A stretch of DNA of 64,000 nucleotides from Leidyana gryllorum EB-2025a (GCA_048772705.1 JBLWGC010000081.1:1-64000), one strand, 5' to 3'; positions 33,520-41,701 are shown, numbered from the stretch's first letter. Made by a program: numbers and translations. Notes: generated by a model from the letters alone, not told the origin.

Positions 33520-33593
33520 TGGTCACGACCGGGCTCGAACCGGGGACCTTGAGCTTATTAGGCTCACGCTCTAACCGACTGAGCTACGTGACC
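33520..33593 (-). tRNA. tRNA-Ile-AAT: tRNA-Ile (AAT)
   Basis: 74 nt, loop CTAATAA, acceptor GGTCACG/CGTGACC perfectly paired. Confidence 0.94.
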
Positions 33594-33712
33594 ACCTCCG
33601 ACGACAGATGGCACCGATTCACTTACTTGATGCCTCTGCGTCGCCACTGCAATCCTTAGCATGTACTGCTGGTGTTTTGAGCCCAGCCGCCTACTCCGAT
33701 GATCGCAGCACA

Positions 33713-33794
33713 CGACAACTGCTGGATTTGAACCAGCGCGGGCCGGGCCCAGTAGATTTCTAGTCTACCCCCTTAACCACTCAGGGAAGTTGCC
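33713..33794 (-). tRNA. tRNA-Ser-AGA: tRNA-Ser (AGA)
   Basis: 82 nt, loop CTAGAAA; one A-box change (CCCTGAG). Confidence 0.9.
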
Positions 33795-33859
33795 GCTGTC
33801 GAAGTTGGCATTTTGCGGCCAGTGGCTTCACATACGATTCAGCGAGCTTTACTAGGACT

Positions 33860-33928
33860 GCTCGCGCCGCCCGAACCCGCGGTTCTCCCTTCAAAAGTCT
33901 TGCGCTCTACCGACGGAGTTGGGGCGGC
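33860..33928 (-). pseudogene. Lys-derived relic, 'TTTTGAAG' type
   Basis: Near-identical to 27872, inverted. Confidence 0.65.
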
Positions 33929-34063
33929 AAGGAAGCTCGCCCCGTACCCGAGGAAGGCACAGGATTGCACGATCAATACAAATGGAATTGGTTACTAAGT
34001 CCGAATTTGTATCAGACATCCACTCACTTGGTCACGCCGACATACCAGCCTCACTTGAAGATC

Positions 34064-34135
34064 GTCCGGGTCGTCTAGTGCTTACAACAGCAAGTTGTGG
34101 CCGTGCATACCCAGGCCCGAATCCTGGCTTGGATA
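34064..34135 (+). pseudogene. His-derived relic
   Basis: 72 nt, GTG loop, same defects as the rest of the family. Confidence 0.7.
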
Positions 34136-34257
34136 GTATGTCCACCGATGTCTCGAATGGGAGATGTAGGTGGAGCCTGTCCAAACCCACGATCGGGCGT
34201 AGCTGCCCATGTCCTCTCTGGATCGCTACACACTTCCATTTGACGGCTCCGTTAGTC

Positions 34258-34330
34258 GGCGCTATGGCCTAATGGATATGGCATCGGTCTACGGAACGGG
34301 GGATTCTGGGTTCGAGTCCCAGTAGCGTCT
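34258..34330 (+). tRNA. tRNA-Arg-ACG: tRNA-Arg (ACG)
   Basis: 73 nt, loop CTACGGA, one anticodon-stem mismatch. Confidence 0.9.
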
Positions 34331-34431
34331 GGGCGGATGGCCGGGTTGCAGCCTGTTGAATCAACAACTCAGATCCTGTCTTAGCTGTCCGGGATGGGTC
34401 GAGTGCCGTGTTGCGTCAACAACTATCAGAC

Positions 34432-34503
34432 AGGCTGTCCTGGGAATCGAACCCAGGACTCCTTCCACCCTAAGGAAGGATCATACCACTAGACCAACCA
34501 GCC
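34432..34503 (-). tRNA. tRNA-Pro-AGG: tRNA-Pro (AGG)
   Basis: 72 nt, loop TTAGGGT; acceptor changes at three positions. Confidence 0.82.
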
Positions 34504-34591
34504 GCCTGTCGGTCGTGAAACCCGCTGAATACAGTGGAGAGAGTGGTCATACGATGTGGAGAACAAAAAAATGCGATGGAGTCTGCACAAT

Positions 34592-34664
34592 GGGCGACTA
34601 GCTCAAATGGTAGAGCGCTCGCTTAGCATGCGAGAGGTACTGGGATCGATGCCCAGGTCGTCCA
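34592..34664 (+). tRNA. tRNA-Ala-AGC: tRNA-Ala (AGC)
   Basis: 73 nt, consensus. Confidence 0.94.
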
Positions 34665-34755
34665 AACTTCGTAGTTTTCGACTGCCGGTATTTTTACGAC
34701 CTTGGAAGGGTCCAAGAGCACAAGTGCCGTCTAGAGAGTACGGTGCCGCAGAACC

Positions 34756-34828
34756 CGGTCCTGGTAGGTTTCGAACCTGCGACTTTGTGGTTAACAGCCA
34801 CACGCTCTGCCGACTGAGCTACCAGACC
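34756..34828 (-). tRNA. tRNA-Asn-GTT: tRNA-Asn (GTT)
   Basis: 73 nt, loop CTGTTAA; acceptor GGTCTGG with an inner mismatch. Confidence 0.88.
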
Positions 34829-34950
34829 CAGTGACAATCTTTCAGAGGTTAGTAGAGAGATCCTTCATCTTCTACCGAAGAATTTTGCAGCCCTCTCAGG
34901 TCGTTATCGAGACCTGAGAGACCAGCCAAAAAAGCTTGAGCTCGTGAGCA

Positions 34951-35022
34951 AGCCTTCTGCCGGAATCGAACCGGCGACCTTTCGCTTACTAAGCGAATGC
35001 TCTGCCCCTAAGCTAAGAAGGC
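34951..35022 (-). tRNA. tRNA-Thr-AGT: tRNA-Thr (AGT)
   Basis: 72 nt, consensus. Confidence 0.94.
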
Positions 35023-35090
35023 AATACAAGCCGAAGATCACGAATCAGTTACTATTGACGGGGATTACTGGAGCACTTTGCTCGAGTAAC

Positions 35091-35163
35091 TTCCACTGCC
35101 GGGACTTGAACCCGGATCGTGCGGGTGAAAGCCGCATATCCTAGCCACTTAGACTACAGTGGA
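35091..35163 (-). tRNA. tRNA-Glu-TTC: tRNA-Glu (TTC)
   Basis: 73 nt, consensus. Confidence 0.94.
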
Positions 35164-35194
35164 CGAGCTCCCGAGATGACCGAAGCTTGTCTAT

Positions 35195-35267
35195 GGTGCG
35201 GTGGCCTAATGGATATGGCATCGGTCTTCGGAACCGGGAGTTGTGGGTTCGAGTCCCATCCGCATCA
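35195..35267 (+). tRNA. tRNA-Arg-TCG: tRNA-Arg (TCG)
   Basis: 73 nt, acceptor GGTGCGG/CCGCATC, loop CTTCGGA; only 31 bases after the Glu gene start. Confidence 0.94.
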
Positions 35268-35358
35268 TAGCCTCGCACGCGGAAGACGTTCCGTTTCGAC
35301 CGAGGCAAGCTTGCTAGCTGTATGGGGGCCACTGCTGCGGATGTCGAGTTGAAGTGCC

Positions 35359-35414
35359 CGTGATATAATTTTCCTCCACTTGGAGGAAGTGCTCAATTCG
35401 ATTCCCGAACAGTC
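35359..35414 (+). pseudogene. tRNA-Pro remnant
   Basis: GATATAATTTTCCTCC...GGAGGAAGT and a T-arm-like end; heavily decayed. Confidence 0.4.
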
Positions 35415-35488
35415 AGTTTTTTAGTAGGTGCAGACAGCTCGACGCAGAAATCCCCCGAGTCTCTCGGGGTGCTGCGGCTGTGGCACAG

Positions 35489-35559
35489 GTTGTTGTGGTC
35501 TAAGGGTAAGATGCGACCCTTCCAAGGTCGTAACCCGGGTTCGAGTCCCGGCAGGTGCA
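35489..35559 (+). tRNA. tRNA-Gly-TCC: tRNA-Gly (TCC), acceptor 5' strand replaced
   Basis: 71 nt, loop CTTCCAA, good T arm; 5' strand GTTGTTG no longer pairs with CAGGTGC. Confidence 0.68.
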
Positions 35560-35629
35560 GGCGTATGTAGTTCGAACGACTGTCTATCAGTGAAGTGAGG
35601 GGACCGAGTGCCAACACAATACAACCGGC

Positions 35630-35709
35630 TGACAATAGTCGGATTCGAACCCACGACCTTTCGAACTCCGGCCGTAACACAGCGCCCTAGACCACTCGGC
35701 CATCTTGCC
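35630..35709 (-). tRNA. tRNA with Leu body and Arg anticodon (ACG)
   Basis: 80 nt, loop TTACGGC; class II arm reduced in pairing. Confidence 0.65.
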
Positions 35710-35803
35710 GCCGTGTTCTTGGCTCGCCACATTGCACGTTTTGTGTCCGTGAAGTCTCGAGAAGGAAGACTTTTGGGGTTGAAGTCCGCCGCGTTGACGA
35801 GCG

Positions 35804-35875
35804 TCCGAGATGAAGTAGTGGTCAGTATTTCCGCCTGTCACGCGGAAGACTCGGATTCGATGCCCGGTTTCGGAG
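35804..35875 (+). tRNA. tRNA-Asp-GTC: tRNA-Asp (GTC), degenerate
   Basis: 72 nt, GTC; D arm and T stem changed. Confidence 0.7.
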
Positions 35876-35930
35876 CACAGTTGATTCCGCTTAAGATTGT
35901 TTGTTTTGGTTGTCGCTGAAAGTTGCGAGC

Positions 35931-36003
35931 TTCAGCCACCGAGGATCGAACTCGGGACCTTCTGCGTGGTAAGCAGACGTCGTGACCACTACACCATGTC
36001 TGC
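35931..36003 (-). tRNA. tRNA with Val body and Gly anticodon (ACC)
   Basis: 73 nt, loop TTACCAC as at 10632; acceptor mismatches. Confidence 0.65.
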
Positions 36004-36066
36004 GGCGAAGGTCCCGCAGACCAAGAGAAGTGGTGAGGTTTCACCAAAAAGTGAGGACTAGTTTCG

Positions 36067-36138
36067 AGGTTGCGCCGGGAATCGAACCTAGGTCGGGAGA
36101 TTTAGAGTCTCCAGTGCTAACCACTACACCAAGTAACC
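36067..36138 (-). tRNA. tRNA with Gln body and CTA (amber-reading) anticodon
   Basis: 72 nt; Gln D and anticodon arms intact with loop CTCTAAA, so anticodon CTA, complementary to UAG. Acceptor 5' strand GGTTACT has two mismatches and the T stem one. It is one base from Gln-CTG at 10769. Could be a suppressor-type tRNA or a decaying Gln gene. Confidence 0.68.
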
Positions 36139-36246
36139 GATCAGTCCTTCTCAAAAAAAGAGTTTGTAGAGCCGTCCGGACTAGCGCTCCCTCAACTGGA
36201 CACATGCAACACGCGTCTCTCTACTCACTTTTGAAATATTGTAACT

Positions 36247-36313
36247 GGCTCTTGTATCTTAGTCGGCAGAGTGTGTGATTGTAAAATGCAAACTCGGAAA
36301 TCCGGGCTCTGAG
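36247..36313 (+). pseudogene. Asn-derived relic, 'GATTGTAAAATGC' type
   Basis: D arm TATCTTAGTCGGCAGAG; anticodon arm non-pairing; near-identical copy at 40160. Confidence 0.55.
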
Positions 36314-36422
36314 GCAACCTTCACACATACTGCGGTGCCCAGGTCTGTCCAAGGGCTGCACAGCACAATTAAAAGCTCTCAACTCGGTAAATAAATAGGG
36401 GCAGGTGCAGCCGTACGAAGTT

Positions 36423-36495
36423 TGGACGACCTGGGCATCGATCCCAGTACCTCTCGCATGCTAAGCGAGCGCTCTACCATTTGAGCTAGTCGCCC
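36423..36495 (-). tRNA. tRNA-Ala-AGC: tRNA-Ala (AGC)
   Basis: 73 nt, consensus. Confidence 0.94.
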
Positions 36496-36577
36496 GTTGT
36501 GCAGACCCCATCGCATGTGTTGGTTCTCAGCATAGTATGACCACTCTCTCAACTGTACTCAGCACCACCAAGCGGTC

Positions 36578-36649
36578 GGCTGTTTGGTCTAGTGGTATGA
36601 TCCTTCCTTAGGGTGGAAGGAGTCCTGGGTTCGATTCCCAGAACAGCCC
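36578..36649 (+). tRNA. tRNA-Pro-AGG: tRNA-Pro (AGG)
   Basis: 72 nt, consensus, loop TTAGGGT. Confidence 0.94.
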
Positions 36650-36716
36650 TCTTGGTCGTCGGTTGACCCGACGGGACAAGTTGCCTCAGAACCAACACAG
36701 CATTTCATTAGCCCAC

Positions 36717-36740
36717 TTGGTTCAAATCCAGCAGTTGTCG
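36717..36740 (+). pseudogene. tRNA-Ser 3' fragment
   Basis: T arm and acceptor 3' strand only (CAAATCCAGCAGTTGTCG). Confidence 0.65.
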
Positions 36741-36844
36741 TGCGATGTGATTGGAGGGGTCAGACACCAACTCACGCATGAATTCTGTGGTGGAGATGAT
36801 GCTATTCCCAGCATCAAACCCTCATATGGATGGAGACAGCGAAT

Positions 36845-36916
36845 ACCTTCTTAGCTTAGGGGCAGAGCATTCGCTTCGTAAGCGAGAAGTCGCAGGCTCG
36901 ATTCCGGCAGAAGGCT
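36845..36916 (+). tRNA. tRNA-Thr-CGT: tRNA-Thr (CGT)
   Basis: 72 nt, loop TTCGTAA; G1 changed to A, one T-stem change. Confidence 0.82.
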
Positions 36917-37009
36917 TTGCTCACGCACTTAAGCTATTCTGACTGGTCTCTCAGTCTCGATAAGGATCTGAGAGGTTTGGAGGGGAACTGCAATGCACTT
37001 TAGATTGGT

Positions 37010-37081
37010 TGTCCGAGCCAGGAATCGAGCCTGGGTTTGCACGGCCACAACGTGCTGTCCTAACCACTAGACAACTCGGAC
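37010..37081 (-). tRNA. tRNA-His-GTG: tRNA-His (GTG)
   Basis: 72 nt, loop TTGTGGC; one change near the D arm. Confidence 0.92.
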
Positions 37082-37152
37082 AAATCTTTGAGCGAGGCTG
37101 TAGAGGTAGCGAAGCATCGATCAGGATGGGATGGAACAGCCACTCCTCAACT

Positions 37153-37230
37153 TCGGGTGGGACGGAATTTACTCGTGGAATATCTGATGCCACCACTGCG
37201 ATCAGATACGTTACCATCTAAGCACCCCGG
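37153..37230 (-). pseudogene. tRNA-Tyr pseudogene
   Basis: 78 nt; inverted relative of 14889, GTA changed to GCA. Confidence 0.65.
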
Positions 37231-37328
37231 GCCGTAAGGGTACTTCGGGGTGGCACACCGCAGCCAGAACGACATCGGCGGTCGCAACGGAAGCCATTAA
37301 CACTCTGGAACTCAGAAGGAAAGTAATG

Positions 37329-37412
37329 CACAGATGCCCGAGTGGTCTAAGGGGCCAGACTCAAGTTCTGGTAGGCTCAAGTCTGCATGGGTTCGAATCC
37401 CATTCTGTGCAA
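37329..37412 (+). tRNA. tRNA-Leu-CAA: tRNA-Leu (CAA)
   Basis: 84 nt, acceptor GCACAGA/TCTGTGC, loop CTCAAGT. Confidence 0.93.
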
Positions 37413-37474
37413 CGGCGATCATCCCCAAAAAAAGCTGGAAAAGGCCACAGTCGGTTGCATGCACCCGAGTATTC

Positions 37475-37544
37475 GGCTGTTGCTCTGCTCGTATGATCCT
37501 TCCTCCGAGTGGAAGGAGTCCTGGGTTCGATTCCAGAACAGCCC
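37475..37544 (+). pseudogene. tRNA-Pro body with Ser anticodon (CGA), D arm broken
   Basis: 70 nt; loop TCCGAGT; D arm TGCTCTGCTCG and one acceptor base lost. Confidence 0.65.
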
Positions 37545-37685
37545 TATTGGTCGTCGTTTGACTTGACCGGACATGTTGCCCTCAGAACCAACACAGCCAC
37601 CTCGTTAGCCCGCCTCGGTAGGGCAGTCAGGGCAACTAACATCTCGAAAATCACATTTCGGCTACCTCTTCCATGTTGCAGACTG

Positions 37686-37757
37686 AGCAGTGTAGCTCAG
37701 TGGAAGAGTGTTAAGCTCATAACGCAAAGGTCCGTCGATCGAAACGACGCACTGCTA
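37686..37757 (+). tRNA. tRNA-iMet-CAT: tRNA-iMet (CAT), degenerate
   Basis: 72 nt; perfect acceptor and T arm, but anticodon stem TTAAG/CGCAA mispairs. Confidence 0.7.
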
Positions 37758-37805
37758 AGTGTGCGCAGAAGGGAACAGTTGCAGGATAGATTGGCTCGTG
37801 AGCCA

Positions 37806-37876
37806 AGCCTGCTGCCCGAATCGAACCGGCGACCTTTCACTTACTAAGCTAATGCTCTGCCCCAAGCTAAGAAGGC
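37806..37876 (-). tRNA. tRNA-Thr-AGT: tRNA-Thr (AGT), degenerate
   Basis: 71 nt; AGT kept, acceptor and anticodon-stem mismatches, one base lost. Confidence 0.65.
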
Positions 37877-38008
37877 AATGTCAACTGGACATCACGCGTG
37901 AGGAGTCCCTATTGACGGAAGTTACTGAAGCTCATTGTTCCACCGGTCGAACGGATCCAGGGCTCCACCCAACGGCAAATAGGGTGTAACTCAGTTTAGA
38001 GCTTCGTT

Positions 38009-38081
38009 GCCGCCCTAGCTCAGTCCGTAGAGCGCAAGACTTTCAATCTTGCAGTCGCGGGTTCGAGCCCCGCGGGCGGTG
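38009..38081 (+). tRNA. tRNA with Lys body and Glu anticodon (TTC)
   Basis: 73 nt with a perfect Lys acceptor, D, anticodon stem, T arm and B box; loop CTTTCAA replaces CTTTTAA, so TTC. Structurally one of the best anticodon-switched copies. Confidence 0.85.
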
Positions 38082-38141
38082 TGCATCTGTTTCCCTGGGA
38101 GTAAGAATGGAACTGTTGCCTACAAGCACACTCAGCTGGAT

Positions 38142-38214
38142 TTCCACTGCCCGGACTTGAACCCGGATCGTGCGGGTGAGAGCCGCATACCCAAGCCACT
38201 TAGACTACAGTGGA
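38142..38214 (-). tRNA. tRNA-Glu-CTC: tRNA-Glu (CTC)
   Basis: 73 nt, small acceptor and D-arm changes. Confidence 0.88.
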
Positions 38215-38267
38215 CGAGTCACAACAGTTGCACTGACGAATGAGGCGCCGGAGAACTGTGAGTCGGT

Positions 38268-38339
38268 CTCAGGCTATCTCAAGTGGTAGAGCGGTGACTT
38301 GGCAGGCGAGAGGTCAGTTTAGACACCTATCAATGCCGC
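38268..38339 (+). pseudogene. Ala-derived relic
   Basis: Loop TTGGCAG, replaced 3' half; copy of 60421. Confidence 0.5.
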
Positions 38340-38399
38340 AGGACAGGCTGAACATGGGGGCATTTGGTCACTCCTCGCGGCATGTCGAATTCGACAGTT

Positions 38400-38481
38400 G
38401 GCAACTTGCCCGAGTGGTTAAGGGGGTAGACTTGAAATCTACTGGGCCTGGCCCCCGCTGGTTCAAATCCAGCAGTTGTCG
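38400..38481 (+). tRNA. tRNA-Ser-TGA: tRNA-Ser (TGA)
   Basis: 82 nt, loop CTTGAAA. Confidence 0.93.
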
Positions 38482-38562
38482 TGCGATCTGATTGGAGGAG
38501 CAGACAACAACTCACTCCTGAAACCCCAGAATGGTGCCTCAATCAACCATCTGCCATCTTCT

Positions 38563-38633
38563 CTGCATCTGCCGGGAATCGAACCTGGGTCGTCTCGGTG
38601 GCAACGACACAGTCTACAACTAAACCACAGATG
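38563..38633 (-). tRNA. tRNA-Gly-GCC: tRNA-Gly (GCC), degenerate
   Basis: 71 nt, GCC kept; anticodon and D stem mismatches. Confidence 0.72.
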
Positions 38634-38773
38634 CGTGACATCTCCATTCCTGAATACAAAGCGAAGGGTCTTAACTAGTCCAGGCCGTCCAACTTAGGCC
38701 GTACATATGAACCAGGCTCATCGGATACGCGTTTCCAGAGAGACACGCCCCTTCGGCAGTCCGGAAGCTCCGT

Positions 38774-38843
38774 GCAGCCATCTACCGGTCACGACGTCTG
38801 CTTAACACGCAGAAGGTCCCGAGTTCAATCCTCGGTGGCTGTA
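38774..38843 (+). pseudogene. tRNA-Val (AAC), A-box deletion
   Basis: 70 nt; GGTCTAGTGG reduced, so the A box is damaged. Confidence 0.7.
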
Positions 38844-38895
38844 ACACGCATCGTTCAGGCAAGCATCACGGAATCTAGAGCGGAAGACGATCTAT

Positions 38896-38922
38896 CTCCG
38901 AGTTCGATCCTCGGTGACTGTA
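38896..38922 (+). pseudogene. tRNA-Val 3' fragment
   Basis: T arm and acceptor 3' strand of Val fused to the Asp flank sequence ATCTATCTCCG. Confidence 0.6.
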
Positions 38923-38977
38923 GCTCGCAACTTTCAGCGGGCACCAAAAAAGACAATCTTAAGCGAGATCAACTGTG

Positions 38978-39049
38978 CTCCTAGACCGGGAATCGAACCC
39001 GGGTCTTCCGCGTGACAGGCGGAAATACTAACCACCATAGTATCTCGGT
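38978..39049 (-). tRNA. tRNA-Asp-GTC: tRNA-Asp (GTC)
   Basis: 72 nt, GTC; acceptor end changes. Confidence 0.82.
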
Positions 39050-39144
39050 GGCTCACAAACACACCGGCCTTCAACCCCAAAAGTCCTCCCTTCTCGAGAC
39101 TTCACGAACAGAAAACGTGTAAAGTGGCGAGCCAAGAACACTTC

Positions 39145-39224
39145 GGCAAGATGGCCGAGTGGTCTAAGGCGCTGTGTTAAGGCCGCAGTCCGAAAGGGCG
39201 TGGTTTCGAATCCCACTCTTGTCA
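39145..39224 (+). tRNA. tRNA-Leu-AAG: tRNA-Leu (AAG)
   Basis: 80 nt, loop TTAAGGC; one T-stem change. Confidence 0.92.
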
Positions 39225-39284
39225 GCCGTTGTATCGGCACTCGGTCAGCCACTGGATGCAGAAGGTTTTCCATGTAGAGCGGAC

Positions 39285-39357
39285 GGGCGGCTAGCTCAGA
39301 TGGTAGAGCGCTCGCTTTGCATGCGAGAGGTACTGGGATCGATACCCAGGTCGTCCA
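39285..39357 (+). tRNA. tRNA-Ala-TGC: tRNA-Ala (TGC)
   Basis: 73 nt, consensus. Confidence 0.94.
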
Positions 39358-39432
39358 AACTCGGTAGGGCGACCTGCCGGTAGTTAAATACAGAGTTGCG
39401 ACCTCTAACAGAGCGTCGCATATCGCAGCTCC

Positions 39433-39505
39433 CGGCACCGCTAGGCTTCGAGACTGCGACTTTGTGGTAAACAGCTACACGCTTTGCCGACTGAGCTACA
39501 AGACC
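39433..39505 (-). pseudogene. tRNA-Asn (GTT) pseudogene
   Basis: 73 nt; loop CTGTTTA, acceptor 3' side and T stem mispaired. Confidence 0.65.
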
Positions 39506-39628
39506 TGCAATGTTCTTCCAAGCGAGGAAAAATCATACCTGCAGACCGGACAGCCCCCTGGTCGGGCCTCGTGCCGAAGCTTGTCAGCGTCTCTGTCAAT
39601 CTGCCACGGCTGTTTGAGGCGTGCCTCC

Positions 39629-39699
39629 TGCGTCTGCCGGGAATCGTACCTGGGTCGTCTCGATGGCAACGAGACATTCTACCAATAGACCACAGATGC
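39629..39699 (-). tRNA. tRNA-Gly-GCC: tRNA-Gly (GCC)
   Basis: 71 nt, GCC; a T-loop and an acceptor change. Confidence 0.82.
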
Positions 39700-39795
39700 A
39701 TGACTCCTTGTTGTTCAAGCTCGTGCACAATAACGGCCGTTTTGTATCAAACCAGAAGACGGAATCTAGTTGAGCGAGTATGACGGGTGCTTTGT

Positions 39796-39867
39796 GGGTA
39801 CGTAGCTCAGTGGTAGAGCAGCTGACTGCAGATCAGCAAGTCCGTGGTTCAACTCCGCGCGTGCCCT
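39796..39867 (+). tRNA. tRNA-Cys-GCA: tRNA-Cys (GCA)
   Basis: 72 nt, loop CTGCAGA, consensus. Confidence 0.94.
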
Positions 39868-39947
39868 AAAGATGACCTGAAGGTTGAAGATGTTGGAAAT
39901 CCATCCCTGACCACATGCCAATGAGTCTGAAGTCGGTGGACAATTTT

Positions 39948-39970
39948 GGGTGTATGGCGGACGGTGGCGC
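39948..39970 (+). pseudogene. tRNA-Trp 5' fragment
   Basis: GGGTGTATGGCGGACGG, D arm end joined to the Gly-TCC upstream spacer. Confidence 0.5.
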
Positions 39971-40017
39971 GCAGAAATCGCCCGAGTGTCTCGGGGTGCT
40001 GCAACTCTTTCGCAATT

Positions 40018-40088
40018 GCACTTGTGGTCTAAGGGTAAGATGCGACCCTTCCAAGGTCGTAAACCGGGTTCGAGTCCCGGCAGGTGCA
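40018..40088 (+). tRNA. tRNA-Gly-TCC: tRNA-Gly (TCC)
   Basis: 71 nt, acceptor GCACTTG/CAGGTGC, loop CTTCCAA. Confidence 0.93.
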
Positions 40089-40159
40089 GCCGTATGTAGC
40101 TTGAACGACTGGACACATGCAACACGCGTCTCTCTACTGACTTTTGAAATATTGTAACT

Positions 40160-40226
40160 GGCTCTTGTATCTTAGTCGGCAGAGTGTGTGATTGTAAAAT
40201 GCAAACTCGAAAATCCGGGCTCTGAG
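40160..40226 (+). pseudogene. Asn-derived relic, 'GATTGTAAAATGC' type
   Basis: Near-identical to 36247 together with its following Ala gene. Confidence 0.55.
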
Positions 40227-40335
40227 GCAACCTTCACACATACTGCGGTGCCCAGGTCTGTCCAAGGGCTGCACAGCACAATCAAAACCTCTCAACTCGG
40301 TAAATAAATAGGGGCACGTGCAGCCGTACGTACTT

Positions 40336-40408
40336 TGGACGACCTGGGCATCGATCCCAGTACCTCTCGCATGCTAAGCGAGCGCTCTACCATTTGAGCT
40401 AATCGCCC
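40336..40408 (-). tRNA. tRNA-Ala-AGC: tRNA-Ala (AGC)
   Basis: 73 nt, one acceptor change (GGGCGAT). Confidence 0.92.
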
Positions 40409-40523
40409 ATTCAGCAAACCCCAGTACATCCAGTTCTTTTTACATGGTATGACCAATCTCCCAACTCCATCGATCACTTTCACCAGTTTGTGCTCCACTT
40501 TGCACAAACGAAGGCACGCAGGA

Positions 40524-40596
40524 AACGGCTGGAGGGACTCGAACCCTCAACCTTTGCCTTAGGAGGGCAACGCGCTATCCATTGCGCCACAACCGC
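40524..40596 (-). tRNA. tRNA-Arg-CCT: tRNA-Arg (CCT)
   Basis: 73 nt, acceptor GCGGTTG/CAGCCGT, loop CTCCTAA, intact B box. The only good CCT gene. Confidence 0.93.
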
Positions 40597-40684
40597 ATTC
40601 GGGACGCATCCGACTTTTGAGTGGGACGAAGGCGGGCTGCCCCCTTTCACCCAACCAGTAGCGAGATGACCGAAGCCTATCCAT

Positions 40685-40757
40685 GGTGCGGTGGCCTAAT
40701 GGAGAGGGCATCGGTCTTCGGAACCGGGAGTTGTGGGTTCGAGTCCCATCCGCATCA
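40685..40757 (+). tRNA. tRNA-Arg-TCG: tRNA-Arg (TCG)
   Basis: 73 nt, loop CTTCGGA; a D-loop change. Confidence 0.92.
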
Positions 40758-40792
40758 TAGCCGCATATCCTAACCACTTAGACTACAGTGGA
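40757..40792 (-). pseudogene. tRNA-Glu 5' half fused to Arg-TCG end
   Basis: TCCACTGTAGTCTAAGTGG through the anticodon stem on minus, stopping exactly at the 3' end of the Arg gene. Confidence 0.75.
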
Positions 40793-40912
40793 CAAGTGCC
40801 CGAGTTGAGGCTTTGGACGAGAGCCGTAGCGTCGGTTCAAGCGACGACGAACGGGCTCATCGGATACGTGTGTCCAAAGACACACGCCCCTTTCACAGCC
40901 CGGAAGGTCCGT

Positions 40913-40985
40913 GCAGCCATGGTCTAGTGGTTTCGACGTCTGCTTAACACGCAGAAGGTCCTGAGTTCGATCCTCGGTGGCTGTA
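40913..40985 (+). tRNA. tRNA-Val-AAC: tRNA-Val (AAC)
   Basis: 73 nt, loop TTAACAC; two minor changes. Confidence 0.9.
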
Positions 40986-41020
40986 GCTCGCAACTTTCAG
41001 CGGCAACCAAAGGAGACAAT

Positions 41021-41092
41021 CCCCGAAACCGGGCATCGAACCCGGATCTTCCGCGTGACAGGCAGAAGTCCTGACCACTACTTTATCTCGGA
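41021..41092 (-). tRNA. tRNA-Asp-GTC: tRNA-Asp (GTC), degenerate
   Basis: 72 nt, GTC; acceptor and anticodon-stem mismatches. Confidence 0.68.
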
Positions 41093-41186
41093 CGCTCGTC
41101 AACGCGCCGGACTTCAACCGCGAAAGTCTTCCTTCTCGGAACTTCACGGACAGAAAACGTGTAAAGTGGCGAGTCAAGAACACTGC

Positions 41187-41265
41187 GGCAAGATGGCCGA
41201 GTGGTCTAGGGCGCTGTGTTAAAGCCGCAGTCGAAAGGCCGTTGGTTCGAATCCCCCGCTTGTCA
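41187..41265 (+). tRNA. tRNA with Leu body and Phe anticodon (AAA)
   Basis: 79 nt, loop TTAAAGC; acceptor 3' and T stem partly mispaired. Confidence 0.62.
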
Positions 41266-41334
41266 ACCGTTGTATTGTATTGGCACTCGGTCCCCTCACT
41301 TCACTGATAGACAGTCGTTCGAGCTACATACGGC

Positions 41335-41405
41335 TGGACCTGCCGGGACTCGAACCCGGGGTACGACCTTGGAAGGGTCGCATCTTACCCTTAGACCACA
41401 AGTGC
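41335..41405 (-). tRNA. tRNA-Gly-TCC: tRNA-Gly (TCC)
   Basis: 71 nt, loop CTTCCAA; one acceptor change. Confidence 0.9.
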
Positions 41406-41482
41406 AATTGCGAAAAATCTGCAGCACCCCGAGAGACTCGGGCAATTTCTGCCTCCAGCTGTCTGCAACTCACTCAAAAACG

Positions 41483-41539
41483 GACTATTCGGGGATCGAT
41501 CGAACACTCCCCCAGGCGAGGGAAGAATATACCACTAGC
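41483..41539 (-). pseudogene. tRNA-Pro remnant
   Basis: GCTAGTGGTATATTCTTCCC D-arm trace with a scrambled 3' half. Confidence 0.45.
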
Positions 41540-41628
41540 ACTTCAACTCGACATGGGCGGCAGTGGCTCCCCATACAGCTAGCAAGCTTGCCTCGGCCAA
41601 AACGGAACGGATTCCGAGTGAGAGGCTG

Positions 41629-41701
41629 TGGTGCGGATGGGACTCGAACCCACAACTCCCGGTTCCGAAGACCGATGCCCTATCCATCAGGCCACCGCAC
41701 C
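41629..41701 (-). tRNA. tRNA-Arg-TCG: tRNA-Arg (TCG)
   Basis: 73 nt, loop CTTCGGA, consensus but for one 3' base. Confidence 0.93.

Larger units (their letters stand above)
38142..38843 (+). repeat. Direct repeat with 60263-60999
   Basis: Glu, Ala relic, Ser-TGA, Gly, Val in the same order and spacing as 60263-60999. Confidence 0.85.

Noticed and set aside
36067-36138. Proof that UAG is reassigned to Gln in this organism
   Set aside because: A single, partly mispaired CTA copy among many anticodon-switched copies is not evidence of reassignment.
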